From Deinococcus indicus (GTDB lineage: Bacteria > Deinococcota > Deinococci > Deinococcales > Deinococcaceae), in the NCBI RefSeq assembly GCF_002198095.1, contig NZ_NHMK01000005.1, forward strand, positions 1 through 57,945: a stretch of 57,945 nucleotides of DNA. The letters are read 5' to 3'. The notes beneath the pieces were generated by a model. That model was not told the origin of the DNA, did not search any database, and worked only from the letters and a program-made list of their open reading frames with translations. Positions 30,210 through 39,634 of the stretch are shown here, piece by piece. How positions within the stretch are numbered: position 1 is the first letter of the stretch; each line of letters opens with the position of its first letter. Made by a program: the position numbers and the translations under genes.

Positions 30210-30737
30210 ATGACGCTCTCCCTGGAGTCCATCGCCGTGCCGGACATCCATCCGGACGCGCCGCTGGTGACGCGCAAGGCGCGCCTGTCGGACATCGAGG
30301 CGATTCACGAACTGATCGGGTACTGGGCGGCGCGCGGGCTGATGCTGGTCCGGTCGCGGGCGCTGCTGGCCGAGACCATCCGGGACTTTCACCTCGTGCT
30401 GGCCGAACCGCACGACGGGCGGCCCGGCGGTCTGGCCGGGGTGTGCGGCCTGCACATGCTGGCCCCGGACCTCGCGGAGGTGCGCGGGCTGGCCATCCAC
30501 CCGAACATGCAGGGGCGCGGGCTGGGCCGTGACCTCGTGGCCGCCTGCGAACGCGAGGCCCGCGAGATCGACCTGCCGGCCCTGTTCGCCTGGACGTACC
30601 AGCAGGGCTTCTTCGAGAAGTGCGGCTTTACCCGCATTGACAAGACGAACCTGCACCCGAAGGTCTGGAGCGAGTGCCAGCGCTGCGCGTTCTTCGAGAA
30701 CTGCAACGAGATCGCCATGTACCGGGAGCTGCGGTGA
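30210..30737 (+). CDS. ArgA-like N-acetylglutamate synthase (short GNAT form)
   Basis: This 175-residue protein starts at ATG 30210 behind GGGGCAGAG. It has a GNAT core with LAIHPNMQGRGLGRDLVAAC (about 96-115) and ends VWSECQRCAFFENCNEIAMYREL, very like the tail of the short, kinase-domain-free NAGS of mycobacteria (Rv2747 type). Such an enzyme would make N-acetylglutamate, the first step of arginine synthesis, fitting the argG/argH surroundings. The three-Cys tail may bind metal. The role is inferred; amino-acid substrate is not proven. Confidence 0.7.
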   Translation: MTLSLESIAVPDIHPDAPLVTRKARLSDIEAIHELIGYWAARGLMLVRSRALLAETIRDFHLVLAEPHDGRPGGLAGVCGLHMLAPDLAEVRGLAIHPNMQGRGLGRDLVAACEREAREIDLPALFAWTYQQGFFEKCGFTRIDKTNLHPKVWSECQRCAFFENCNEIAMYRELR

Positions 30738-30823
30738 GCGGGCGCCGGGCGTCCGGACTGTGCGGCGGGTCATCCGCTGAAGTGCTGACGCGCTCCGTGC
30801 CTGCGACCCCTACGATGAAGTTC

Positions 30824-32509
30824 ATGAAACCCATGCACGCTGCCGCTGCCCTCACCTTCGCCCTCGCCGCCACGGCCTCCGCGCAGGGCACCTCTGCACA
30901 GGGCGCCTCTGCCCAGGGACCGCTGACGGCGCACCTGCCGGCCGGGGCGCTCCTGACCCTGGAGACGCGGGGGGCCGCCCCGGCCTTCGACCGCCTGACC
31001 GGCGTGATCGGCAGCGTGCTGGACGGCGTGGCCGACGCGGGCGACGAGGACCTGGAAGCCTCCGGCGCGATGCTGCGCGGCTTCAGCGGCATCCTGGCCG
31101 ACTCGGTGGGCCGCGAGGGCGTGGCCGGCGTGTTCACGGTGCAGGGCCGGGGCGGGACGTTCACGCCGGCGCTGCTGGCCGTGGCGCGCACGGGTGACCT
31201 GTCCGCCGAACTGTTCTCGTCGTTCATTCCGAAGAAGAAGGGCGCGCGGGTCGGGGCGTACCCCTTCGTGCGCAGCGGGAACCTGTTCGCGGGGCAGGCG
31301 AACGGACTGGTGTACCTGTCGAGCGACAAGGCGCTGCTGATGTCGTACCTGGGCCGCCTGAGCGGGAAGGCCGCGCCGACCCTGGCGGCCTCCGCGCCGT
31401 ACACGCAGGCGACCCGCGCAGCCGGGCCGGTGCAGCTGGGCGCGTACCTGAACTTCTCGGCGACCGCCAAGGTGATCCGCGGGCAGTTCTCGCAGTTCAT
31501 GCTGCCGCGCCTGCTGTCGCCAGTCGTGGACGCCCTGGACACCCTGGGGCAGGTGGCGGGCGGCCTGACCACCACCGACGCGGGCCTGAACACCGTCTCG
31601 GCGCAGGTCGTGAACACGGCCGGGAAGGACCGCCCGCTGGCGCGCCTGCTGACCCACACCACCGACTTCGGCGTGCAGGACATCATTCCGGCCGATGCCG
31701 AAGCGGTGCAGGCGACCGCCTGCGCGCCCGAATCGAACGCCTACGCGGCCCGCTGGCTGACCCGCCTGGACCTGTTCGAGCCGTTCGGGTTCCTGACCGA
31801 CAGCCAGCTGGCCAGCCACCTGGAACGCTCCGGGCAGTACCTGGGCAGCGAGTGCGCGCAGGTCACGCTGGCCGGCGGCCTGAAGGCGGGTCTGGACCAG
31901 TCGGACCCGCTGGCGGCCCTGGCGACCGCCGTGTCGTACCAGAGCGTGCGGGACCGCGCGGCCGCCGAGGCGCACCTGCCCGAGTACGCCCGCAGCGTGA
32001 ACGAGGCCATCGCCGGGCTGCGCGTCACCCTGAAAGGCACGCTGGGCGACCTGATGAAGGGCGACATGGCCGGCATGGACGAGGACGGCGTGGCCGCCAT
32101 GATGGCCGCCGGGTCCTTCGAGCAGATCGACGACCTGCTGGCCGGCCTGAAGATGGTGTACGCCTTCGAGGGCGACTACCTGATCACGGCCTTCAGCGAG
32201 GAGGCCCTCCAGGCCGCGCTGGCAGGTCAGGACGCGCCGCTCGCGCGGGACCCGGCGTTCCAGGCGGCGGGCCTGACCCTGACCGGCAGTGCCGGCTGGG
32301 GCTACCAGCCCGACTGGGCCGACGTCAGCGGCGACGACCTGATGGGCAGCCTGCCGGCCGAATTCGGCGAGATGGGGATGGAAGAGACGCTCGGCCCGGT
32401 GATGGACGCCATGGCCGGGGTGCTCAACCGCTACGACGGGATGACCTCACAGCGCAGCGTCGCGGGGAATGTCATCATCGGCAAGGCGAACGTGAAGTAC
32501 CGCTGGTAA
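30824..32509 (+). CDS. secreted protein of unknown function (DUF3352-like)
   Basis: This 561-residue protein starts at ATG 30824, 7 bases after TACGAT (an ATG at 30815 is the alternative). The signal peptide ends near ATASAQ, followed by a low-complexity [11 protein letters not shown] linker. The body alternates helices and strands, with repeated Leu/Ala-rich segments and a Met/Asp-rich helix (about residues 405-425). The architecture is reminiscent of DUF3352 proteins, but I cannot confirm this. Probably periplasmic or surface located. Confidence 0.6.
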   Translation: MKPMHAAAALTFALAATASAQGTSAQGASAQGPLTAHLPAGALLTLETRGAAPAFDRLTGVIGSVLDGVADAGDEDLEASGAMLRGFSGILADSVGREGVAGVFTVQGRGGTFTPALLAVARTGDLSAELFSSFIPKKKGARVGAYPFVRSGNLFAGQANGLVYLSSDKALLMSYLGRLSGKAAPTLAASAPYTQATRAAGPVQLGAYLNFSATAKVIRGQFSQFMLPRLLSPVVDALDTLGQVAGGLTTTDAGLNTVSAQVVNTAGKDRPLARLLTHTTDFGVQDIIPADAEAVQATACAPESNAYAARWLTRLDLFEPFGFLTDSQLASHLERSGQYLGSECAQVTLAGGLKAGLDQSDPLAALATAVSYQSVRDRAAAEAHLPEYARSVNEAIAGLRVTLKGTLGDLMKGDMAGMDEDGVAAMMAAGSFEQIDDLLAGLKMVYAFEGDYLITAFSEEALQAALAGQDAPLARDPAFQAAGLTLTGSAGWGYQPDWADVSGDDLMGSLPAEFGEMGMEETLGPVMDAMAGVLNRYDGMTSQRSVAGNVIIGKANVKYRW

Positions 32510-32579
32510 GACGGCGGGAAGGTCACGCGCGCCGGGCCATGAAACGCGTCCGGAGAGGCGCGAATGGGGAGGAACGAAC

Positions 32580-33760
<1,181 letters not shown>

Positions 33761-33764
<4 letters not shown>

Positions 33765-33789
33765 CAACCGCCTTTGCTGACCCGATGAT
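33761..33789 (+). promoter_or_regulatory. promoter of the exported-protein (DUF11) run
   Basis: TTGACA (33761-33766) overlaps the carA stop codon; GATGAT (33784-33789) lies 17 bases downstream. The predicted start near 33796 leaves a 250-base leader before the first gene. Confidence 0.6.
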
Positions 33790-33794
33790 GGGCA

Positions 33795-34047
33795 GGAGCG
33801 GAAGGTGAGAAATTTCATAGTGACGCTTGGGTCAGTCGGAAGACTGTCAGAGTTCCACCCTCACCCCCGCCGCTCATCAGACCGGCCTGCCCAGACGGGG
33901 CGGCCACCCTGACCAACCAGCTGTTCCGGAGCTATGAACCACCTGGCGCAAACGGGCGCCTTGCCAGGTGTGGAGCCAGTGGCGCGACCGACAGAACGGA
34001 GGACTTTGTCCCCAGGCTGTCGGTCTTTTGTTGTCCCGGAGGTCATC
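33795..34047 (+). promoter_or_regulatory. structured leader with internal terminator (candidate attenuator)
   Basis: The leader contains a long hairpin CCACCTGGC...GCCAGGTGTGG (about 33940-33973) and then a complete terminator: GACCGACAG (33986-33994) pairing with CTGTCGGTC (34017-34025) around a GGAC-TTT-GTCC inner helix, followed by TTTTGTT. The GGAGG site of the first gene starts only 9 bases after the T-run, leaving no room for another promoter, so read-through must be conditional. I cannot match the fold to a known riboswitch class. Confidence 0.55.
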
Positions 34048-34545
34048 CTGAAACGCATCGTCGCTCCCCTCCTCCTGCTGGCCACGGCCGCCGCCCAGAC
34101 CAGCACGGTCCAGCAGAACGTGAAGTTCACGCTGAACCAGGACCTCGTCCGTCAGACGGTCACCGACGGCAAGACCACCGAGACCATCGTCGAGAACCCC
34201 AAGACCGTCCTGCCCGGCGACCTGCTGCGCGAACAGGTGACGCTCGTGAACACCTCGGGCCGCCGCGTCGGGCAGCTGCTCGTGAACGTCCCGGTTCCCA
34301 AGGGCACCGAGTTCGCCGCCCTGACCACCGCGAACACCGACCGCTGGAAGGTGCAGTACAGCATCGACGGCGGCAAGGCCTACAGCGTGGCCCCCACCCG
34401 CACCGTGACCGTCACCGAGAACGGCCGGACGGTGACCCGGCAGGTCGCCGCACCCCTGAGTGCCTACACCAACGTGCGCTGGACCGTCACCGGCATGAAC
34501 CCGGACGAATCGCTGAAGCTCAGCTTCCGCGTCAAAGTCAAATAA
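34048..34545 (+). CDS. small exported DUF11-like protein, probable CTG start
   Basis: This 165-residue protein has a signal peptide starting (M)KRIVAPLLLLATAAAQ, encoded from CTG 34048; GGAGG lies 5 bases upstream and no ATG, GTG or TTG fits in frame nearby. The mature part is a single DUF11-type beta-sandwich (about residues 45-165) ending LSFRVKVK. It heads a run of five co-oriented exported proteins and shares the fold of their repeats. It may be an adaptor or cap for the larger products. Confidence 0.75.
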   Translation: MKRIVAPLLLLATAAAQTSTVQQNVKFTLNQDLVRQTVTDGKTTETIVENPKTVLPGDLLREQVTLVNTSGRRVGQLLVNVPVPKGTEFAALTTANTDRWKVQYSIDGGKAYSVAPTRTVTVTENGRTVTRQVAAPLSAYTNVRWTVTGMNPDESLKLSFRVKVK

Positions 34546-34585
34546 TTTCCCCCCACAACCGATCCATGCGCTCAGAGGAGAACAC

Positions 34586-36619
34586 ATGAAGAATTCCTGG
34601 AAGTTTGCCGCACTGCTCGCCGCGCTCGCCGCCGGCTCCGCCTCCGCCGCCACCCCGGCCGGCACCGTTATCACCAACATTGCCGAGATCGTCTTCACGC
34701 CCGAAGGTTCCCCGCCCGGAACGCCCCCCACCACCGTGCCCTCCAACCCGGTCACCACAACTGTGCTTCCGGTCCCCGACTTCACGATCTTAGTCAACGA
34801 CAAGAGCGCTGTCGTCACTGCTCCGGACTACACTCAGCCCGGCCAGAGCACCACTGCCAAGCCTGGCGATACCGTGGTGTTCCCGTACACGCTGACCAAC
34901 ACCGGCAACGTGCCCAATGAGAGCTACACCCTGACGAACACCCCGGACCCCACGGCGGCCGTCAAGACCCCCGAGAACATCCGTTTCTTCCCGATCAGCG
35001 CCGACACCAACAACGACGGCACCCTGAGCCCCGCCGAGATCTTGGCGGCCACGCCCATCACTACCATCACCGGCGTGAACCAGGATCAGGCCGTCAAGTT
35101 CTTCCAGGTGTACACCATCCCGGCGACCGCCACCAGCACCGACAAGTTCGGCGGTGACCCCACCGGCGACCGTCAGGACAACCCGGCCTTCAACAACGAC
35201 CCGGCCGTGCCGCGTGACGCTAACAACTCCAACGTCACCACCGTGGACCGCAAGGACGCCACCGTCATCGGCCCGAAAAACGACCCGGACGGCAACGGCA
35301 ACCCCCTGACCCCTCCCTACCAGAGCACCGACACCACCCCTGTGACCATCACGCCCAGCGCCGCTGACACCCAGACCGCGCAGGCCACGACCACCACCAC
35401 CGTCGTCACCTTCACGAACACCGTGCAGAACACCGGCAACCGCCCCGACGTGTTCGACATCACCGCCGTCCAGGCGGGCTTCCCGACCGGGACCATCGTC
35501 ACGCTGCTCAAGCCCGACGGCACCCCCCTGACCGACACCGACGGCGACGGCGTGCCCGACGTGGGCAGCCTGACCCCCGGCCAGACCGCCGACCTGCTCG
35601 TGCGCGTCACCTTCCCCGCCGGCAGCGCCCCTACGACCCCCGGCACCCAGCCGACCGTGACGGTCACCACGACCAGCAGCAATGACACCACCAAGAAGGA
35701 CACCACCAAGGACATCGTGAGCCTGCCCGGCCTGTCCTTCGGGAACCCCACCCCCAACCAGATCGGCGGTGACCCGACCCCGGTCGGCACCCCCGAGGCA
35801 GGCCAGCCCGGCAACCCCCTCACGCCGATCATCCCGCCCACCACCTGCACCGCGACCTCCCCGGCCATCCAGTCCACGGTCGCCATGGAGATCGCCAACC
35901 TGGGCAGCGCCCCCGACACCTTCGACATCAGCGGCACCGCGCCCATCAAGCTGACCGACGGCACCACCCAGAACGTCGCCGTGAAGTACTTCGTGGACGC
36001 CAACGGCAACAAGGCCCTGGACACCGGCGAGGTCGCCCTGACCGACACCAACGCCAACGGTACCCCCGACACCGGCCTGCTCGCCCCCGGCGCCGAACTG
36101 AAGCTGATCGCCGTGGTCGACGTGCCCTGCGCCGCCGCCGCGCAGACCATCACCCTGAACCAGACCGCCAAGTCCCCCACGACCGGCGCGACCGTCACCG
36201 ACAAGAACGACACCATTACGGTCGGCACCACCCCTGTGGCCAAACCCGTCAAGACCGTTGACAAGGCCGAGGTCAAACCCGGTCAGCAGCTGACCTACAC
36301 CATCATCGGCACGAACACCAGCAACGCCAACGTGACCAAGGCCTTCATCCGGGACACGCTCCCCGCTAACACGTCCTTCAGCACGACGCGCACTGCCCCG
36401 GCTCCCCAGGACCGTTTCTTCGCCAAGAGTAATGCCACCGGCACCATCCTGTACTCGACCAACGGCACCGACTGGAGTCCTACCGAGATCGCTGTTCTGC
36501 CTGACGGCGGCACTGTGTACGCCGGCGTGGACACCAACGGCAACGGCACCATCGACACTGGCGACATCCTGGCCCCCGGCCAGACCATCACCGGCACCTT
36601 CACCGTCACGGTGAAGTAA
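34586..36619 (+). CDS. exported DUF11-repeat protein with calcium-type loops
   Basis: This 677-residue protein carries a signal peptide (cleavage after ...GSASA, about residue 20), then a TPAGTVITNIAEIVFTPEG opening also seen in the next gene. Several beta-sandwich repeats of DUF11 type follow. Acidic loops of EF-hand/dockerin style occur at about residues 140 (DTNNDGTLS), 316 (DTDGDGVPD), 472 and 489 (DANGNKALD, DTNANGTPD) and 650 (DTNGNGTID). A surface, possibly S-layer-associated, calcium-stabilised protein is the likely role. An AGAGGAGA site precedes the ATG. Confidence 0.8.
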   Translation: MKNSWKFAALLAALAAGSASAATPAGTVITNIAEIVFTPEGSPPGTPPTTVPSNPVTTTVLPVPDFTILVNDKSAVVTAPDYTQPGQSTTAKPGDTVVFPYTLTNTGNVPNESYTLTNTPDPTAAVKTPENIRFFPISADTNNDGTLSPAEILAATPITTITGVNQDQAVKFFQVYTIPATATSTDKFGGDPTGDRQDNPAFNNDPAVPRDANNSNVTTVDRKDATVIGPKNDPDGNGNPLTPPYQSTDTTPVTITPSAADTQTAQATTTTTVVTFTNTVQNTGNRPDVFDITAVQAGFPTGTIVTLLKPDGTPLTDTDGDGVPDVGSLTPGQTADLLVRVTFPAGSAPTTPGTQPTVTVTTTSSNDTTKKDTTKDIVSLPGLSFGNPTPNQIGGDPTPVGTPEAGQPGNPLTPIIPPTTCTATSPAIQSTVAMEIANLGSAPDTFDISGTAPIKLTDGTTQNVAVKYFVDANGNKALDTGEVALTDTNANGTPDTGLLAPGAELKLIAVVDVPCAAAAQTITLNQTAKSPTTGATVTDKNDTITVGTTPVAKPVKTVDKAEVKPGQQLTYTIIGTNTSNANVTKAFIRDTLPANTSFSTTRTAPAPQDRFFAKSNATGTILYSTNGTDWSPTEIAVLPDGGTVYAGVDTNGNGTIDTGDILAPGQTITGTFTVTVK

Positions 36620-36627
36620 GGCCCGCA

Positions 36628-36664
36628 GGCGCGCCCGGCCCCGCAGTGCGGCGGCGGGCGCGCC
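36628..36664 (+). terminator. strong hairpin between two DUF11 genes
   Basis: A 10-bp stem, GGCGCGCCCG with CGGGCGCGCC, has a 17-base loop in the 150-base gap. With no immediate T-run it may lower rather than stop transcription, or protect the upstream mRNA end. Confidence 0.45.
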
Positions 36665-36769
36665 CGGCTCCCACGGGGGAGTTCCACTTTTTCCCCGACT
36701 CCCCCGCCCCCTTCCCTCACAACACGAGAAGCCGTTTTTCGAGAACAGAAACACCCTCCGGGAGGCAAC

Positions 36770-39634
36770 GTGCGAAAACCCTCTGTGCTCCACACGCTGA
36801 CAGCGCTGATCCTGACCCTGGTCGGACCGGCGTCCGCGGCGGGCACGCCAGCCGGCACCGTGATCCAGAACTCCGCCGTTCTGGAATTCACGCCGGAAGG
36901 CGGCCCGCCCACATCCATTCCCACCCCGCCCGTCCAGACGACCGTCACGGCCGTGTGTGCCGCGAGCGTCCTGCCCAACGGCACGGTCGCCGCGCCGGGG
37001 CAGAGTTTCGACCTGCTGCCCGGCGAGAGTGCGGTCCTGCGCTACGTGGTGGGCAACAGCGGGAACGCCCGCAACACCCTGAACCTGCGCGTCAGTGACG
37101 CCGGATCGCAGTTCACGCCCGGCACCCTCACCATTCACGAGGACCTGAACGGCAACGGCCAGATCGACCCGAACGAGCCGGCCGTCACGGCCCTCACCCT
37201 GGCCGCCGACGAGACCCGCCCGGTCCTGGTGCGCGTCACGACCGCCGCTGCCAACCGTGGCAGCGCGTACCTGAACCTGATCGCCGACTGCGCCACGAAC
37301 GCCAGTGGCCGCCCCGGCGAGACCGACGACGACAACGTCGCGCGCGTGCGCGTGGGCGAACCGCCGGCCCTGACGCTCGGCAAGACCTTCACGCCCGCCG
37401 TGATCCGCCCCGGCCAGGACACCCTGGTGACCCTCACGGCCCGCAACGCCGGCCAGGGCGCCTCGCGGCCCGTGACCGTCACGGACTTTCTGAACACCCC
37501 GGACATGCGTGACTTCGTGTTCCGCAGCGCCAGCGCCGCCCTGACGGGGGGCGGCGTCATCGAGTACAGCGCCGATGGCAGCAGCTGGTCCGCCAGCGAG
37601 ACCGCCCCGGTCCGCGCCGTCCGCGCCCGCGCCGACAGCCTCGCCCCCGGCGAGACCCTGACCCTGACCTTCCGCCTGACCGCGCCCGACACCGACCTCG
37701 GCACCCGCCGCAACGTCGCGCAGCTGCGCAGCAGCGACGTGAGCGTGGACGCCCCGGCCGACGTGACCGTGCGCTTCACGCCCAGCATCGCCCTCGGGCC
37801 GATCAGCAACCCCGAGGCGCTGCCCGGCGGTGAACTCAGCGCCGACGACAAACAGGTGCGCCAGAACGCCCTGATCGGCCAGGAAGTCTGCTTCCCGCAC
37901 ACCGTCAAGAACCTCGGCGACCGCCCGGACACCATCACGATCACGGGACGCATCGCCATCGGGCAGGGCACCATCCGCTTCACGGAGCGTGACGGCACGC
38001 CCATCAGCGAACCGTTCATCGTGCCGGACCTCGCGCCGCAGGGCACCCGTGACTTCAACGCCTGCTACGTCACCACCCGCAGCGGCAGCAGCAGCGCCGC
38101 CGAGGACCTGCGCGCCGAACTGACCGCCCGCAGCAGCCGGGGCGCGGCCGACAACCTGACGGTCGACTGCATCCTGAGCGTCTCGCCCAACCTGCTCGCC
38201 CCGGTCAAAACCGGCGACGCCGGCGAGGGCCTCGTCGCGCCGGGACAGGTCATCACGTACACCCTGCGCTTCCAGAACCTCCAGAACTTCCCGCTGACGA
38301 ACGTGGTCGTGCGCGACAACCTGCGCCGCCTGCAGATCCTGGACACCGCCGGACAGGTCACCCGCACCGACCTCCTGGAGTTCGTCTCGGCCGACCAGGG
38401 CGGCCTGCCCGAGGGTGACGAGGTCGTGTGGCGCTTCGCGCGCCTGAACCCCGGCGACAGCATCAGCCTGACCCTGCGCGGGCGCGTGCCTGCCGCCACG
38501 CCCGACGGCGCGCGCATGGTGAACACCTTCACCGTCAGCAGCAGCGAGGTGCCGGAACCCACCCCCTCGAACGAGGTCGTGAACGGCGTGTTCGACGCCG
38601 CCAACCTGACGCTCGTCAAGAGCAGCAGCCCCGCCACCGTCGCCTACGGTCAGACCATCACCTACACCTTCACCGTCACCAACCGCAGCGCCACCGCCGC
38701 CCTGCAGGAAATCAAGGTCACGGACAACCTGCCGGCCGGCCTGAACTACGTCAGCGGCAGCAGCCGCCTGAACGGCGCCGAGATCCTCCCGACCGTCACG
38801 GGCCGCGAGTACGTGTGGCTGATTCCGGGCCTCGCCCCCGGCGCGACCGCCGTGATCACCTTCGACGCCGTCGTCACGCCCGACGCCGGCACGCAGATCC
38901 GCAACAGCGCCGTCGCCACCGCCATCAGCAACGACGGGCAGACCCAGACGCCGCCCAGCAGCGCCCTGAACGCCATCGACCCGCTGATCTTCGGCCGCAA
39001 CACCGCCGACCTCGTCGGGTACGTGTTCCTGGACGTGAACCGCAACGGCGTGTACGACCGCGGCACCGACATTCCCTGCCAGAACGCCCGCGTGATCCTG
39101 GCCGGCGGCCGCACCGCCCTGACCGACGCCGAGGGCCGCTACCACTTCCGCAACCTGACCGAAGGCACGGCCGCGCTGCGCCTGGACCCGAACTCGGTCG
39201 CCGCGCAGAACATCAGCGTCCCGCAGGACGCCGGCCGTCCCGGCAGCCGCGTGGTGTTCGTGCGGAACCTGACCAGCGTGGACTTCCCGCTGGCCCCCGA
39301 GGCCGGTGACATCGCCGTGATCCGCGACACCACCCTGCGCGTGACCAGCACCCTGCCCGGCCAGCCCGAACGCAGCCTGGTGATCCGCAAGTCGCTGTTC
39401 GCGACCGACGAACCCGGCGAGTACCGCGTGCAGCTGATCCTCGGCGCGGGCGCCGACCTGAACGGCGTGACCGTCACGGACCCCCTGCCGCAGGGCGCGG
39501 TCCTGACCGACGGCCAGAACGTCCTGACCTACGACACGCTTGCCAGCGGGGAACGCGCGGTGACCTACCGCTTCCGCTGGGCAGGCGACCCTAAAGGCGC
39601 CGTCACCGACCCGACGGCCAGCTGGAGGTACTGA
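36770..39634 (+). CDS. large exported DUF11/SdrD_B-type repeat protein
   Basis: In this 954-residue protein a signal peptide is followed by TPAGTVIQNSAVLEFTPEG and at least four DUF11 sandwiches (for example GETVTLT-type strands and VVRDNLRRL, VTDNLPAGLNYVSGSS). Near residues 750-800 a Cna/SdrD_B-like domain appears (VGYVFLDVNRNGVYDRGTD). A calcium-type loop DLNGNGQIDPNEP lies near residue 125. GTG 36770 is supported by GGGAGG. The stop is directly followed by the GTG of the next gene, so translation is coupled. Confidence 0.8.
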   Translation: MRKPSVLHTLTALILTLVGPASAAGTPAGTVIQNSAVLEFTPEGGPPTSIPTPPVQTTVTAVCAASVLPNGTVAAPGQSFDLLPGESAVLRYVVGNSGNARNTLNLRVSDAGSQFTPGTLTIHEDLNGNGQIDPNEPAVTALTLAADETRPVLVRVTTAAANRGSAYLNLIADCATNASGRPGETDDDNVARVRVGEPPALTLGKTFTPAVIRPGQDTLVTLTARNAGQGASRPVTVTDFLNTPDMRDFVFRSASAALTGGGVIEYSADGSSWSASETAPVRAVRARADSLAPGETLTLTFRLTAPDTDLGTRRNVAQLRSSDVSVDAPADVTVRFTPSIALGPISNPEALPGGELSADDKQVRQNALIGQEVCFPHTVKNLGDRPDTITITGRIAIGQGTIRFTERDGTPISEPFIVPDLAPQGTRDFNACYVTTRSGSSSAAEDLRAELTARSSRGAADNLTVDCILSVSPNLLAPVKTGDAGEGLVAPGQVITYTLRFQNLQNFPLTNVVVRDNLRRLQILDTAGQVTRTDLLEFVSADQGGLPEGDEVVWRFARLNPGDSISLTLRGRVPAATPDGARMVNTFTVSSSEVPEPTPSNEVVNGVFDAANLTLVKSSSPATVAYGQTITYTFTVTNRSATAALQEIKVTDNLPAGLNYVSGSSRLNGAEILPTVTGREYVWLIPGLAPGATAVITFDAVVTPDAGTQIRNSAVATAISNDGQTQTPPSSALNAIDPLIFGRNTADLVGYVFLDVNRNGVYDRGTDIPCQNARVILAGGRTALTDAEGRYHFRNLTEGTAALRLDPNSVAAQNISVPQDAGRPGSRVVFVRNLTSVDFPLAPEAGDIAVIRDTTLRVTSTLPGQPERSLVIRKSLFATDEPGEYRVQLILGAGADLNGVTVTDPLPQGAVLTDGQNVLTYDTLASGERAVTYRFRWAGDPKGAVTDPTASWRY

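Noticed and set aside
33795..34047. Assigning the leader to a cyclic-di-GMP or cobalamin riboswitch
   Set aside because: GCAAA- and GCCAGTGG-like pieces are present, but the conserved core order of those classes is not met.
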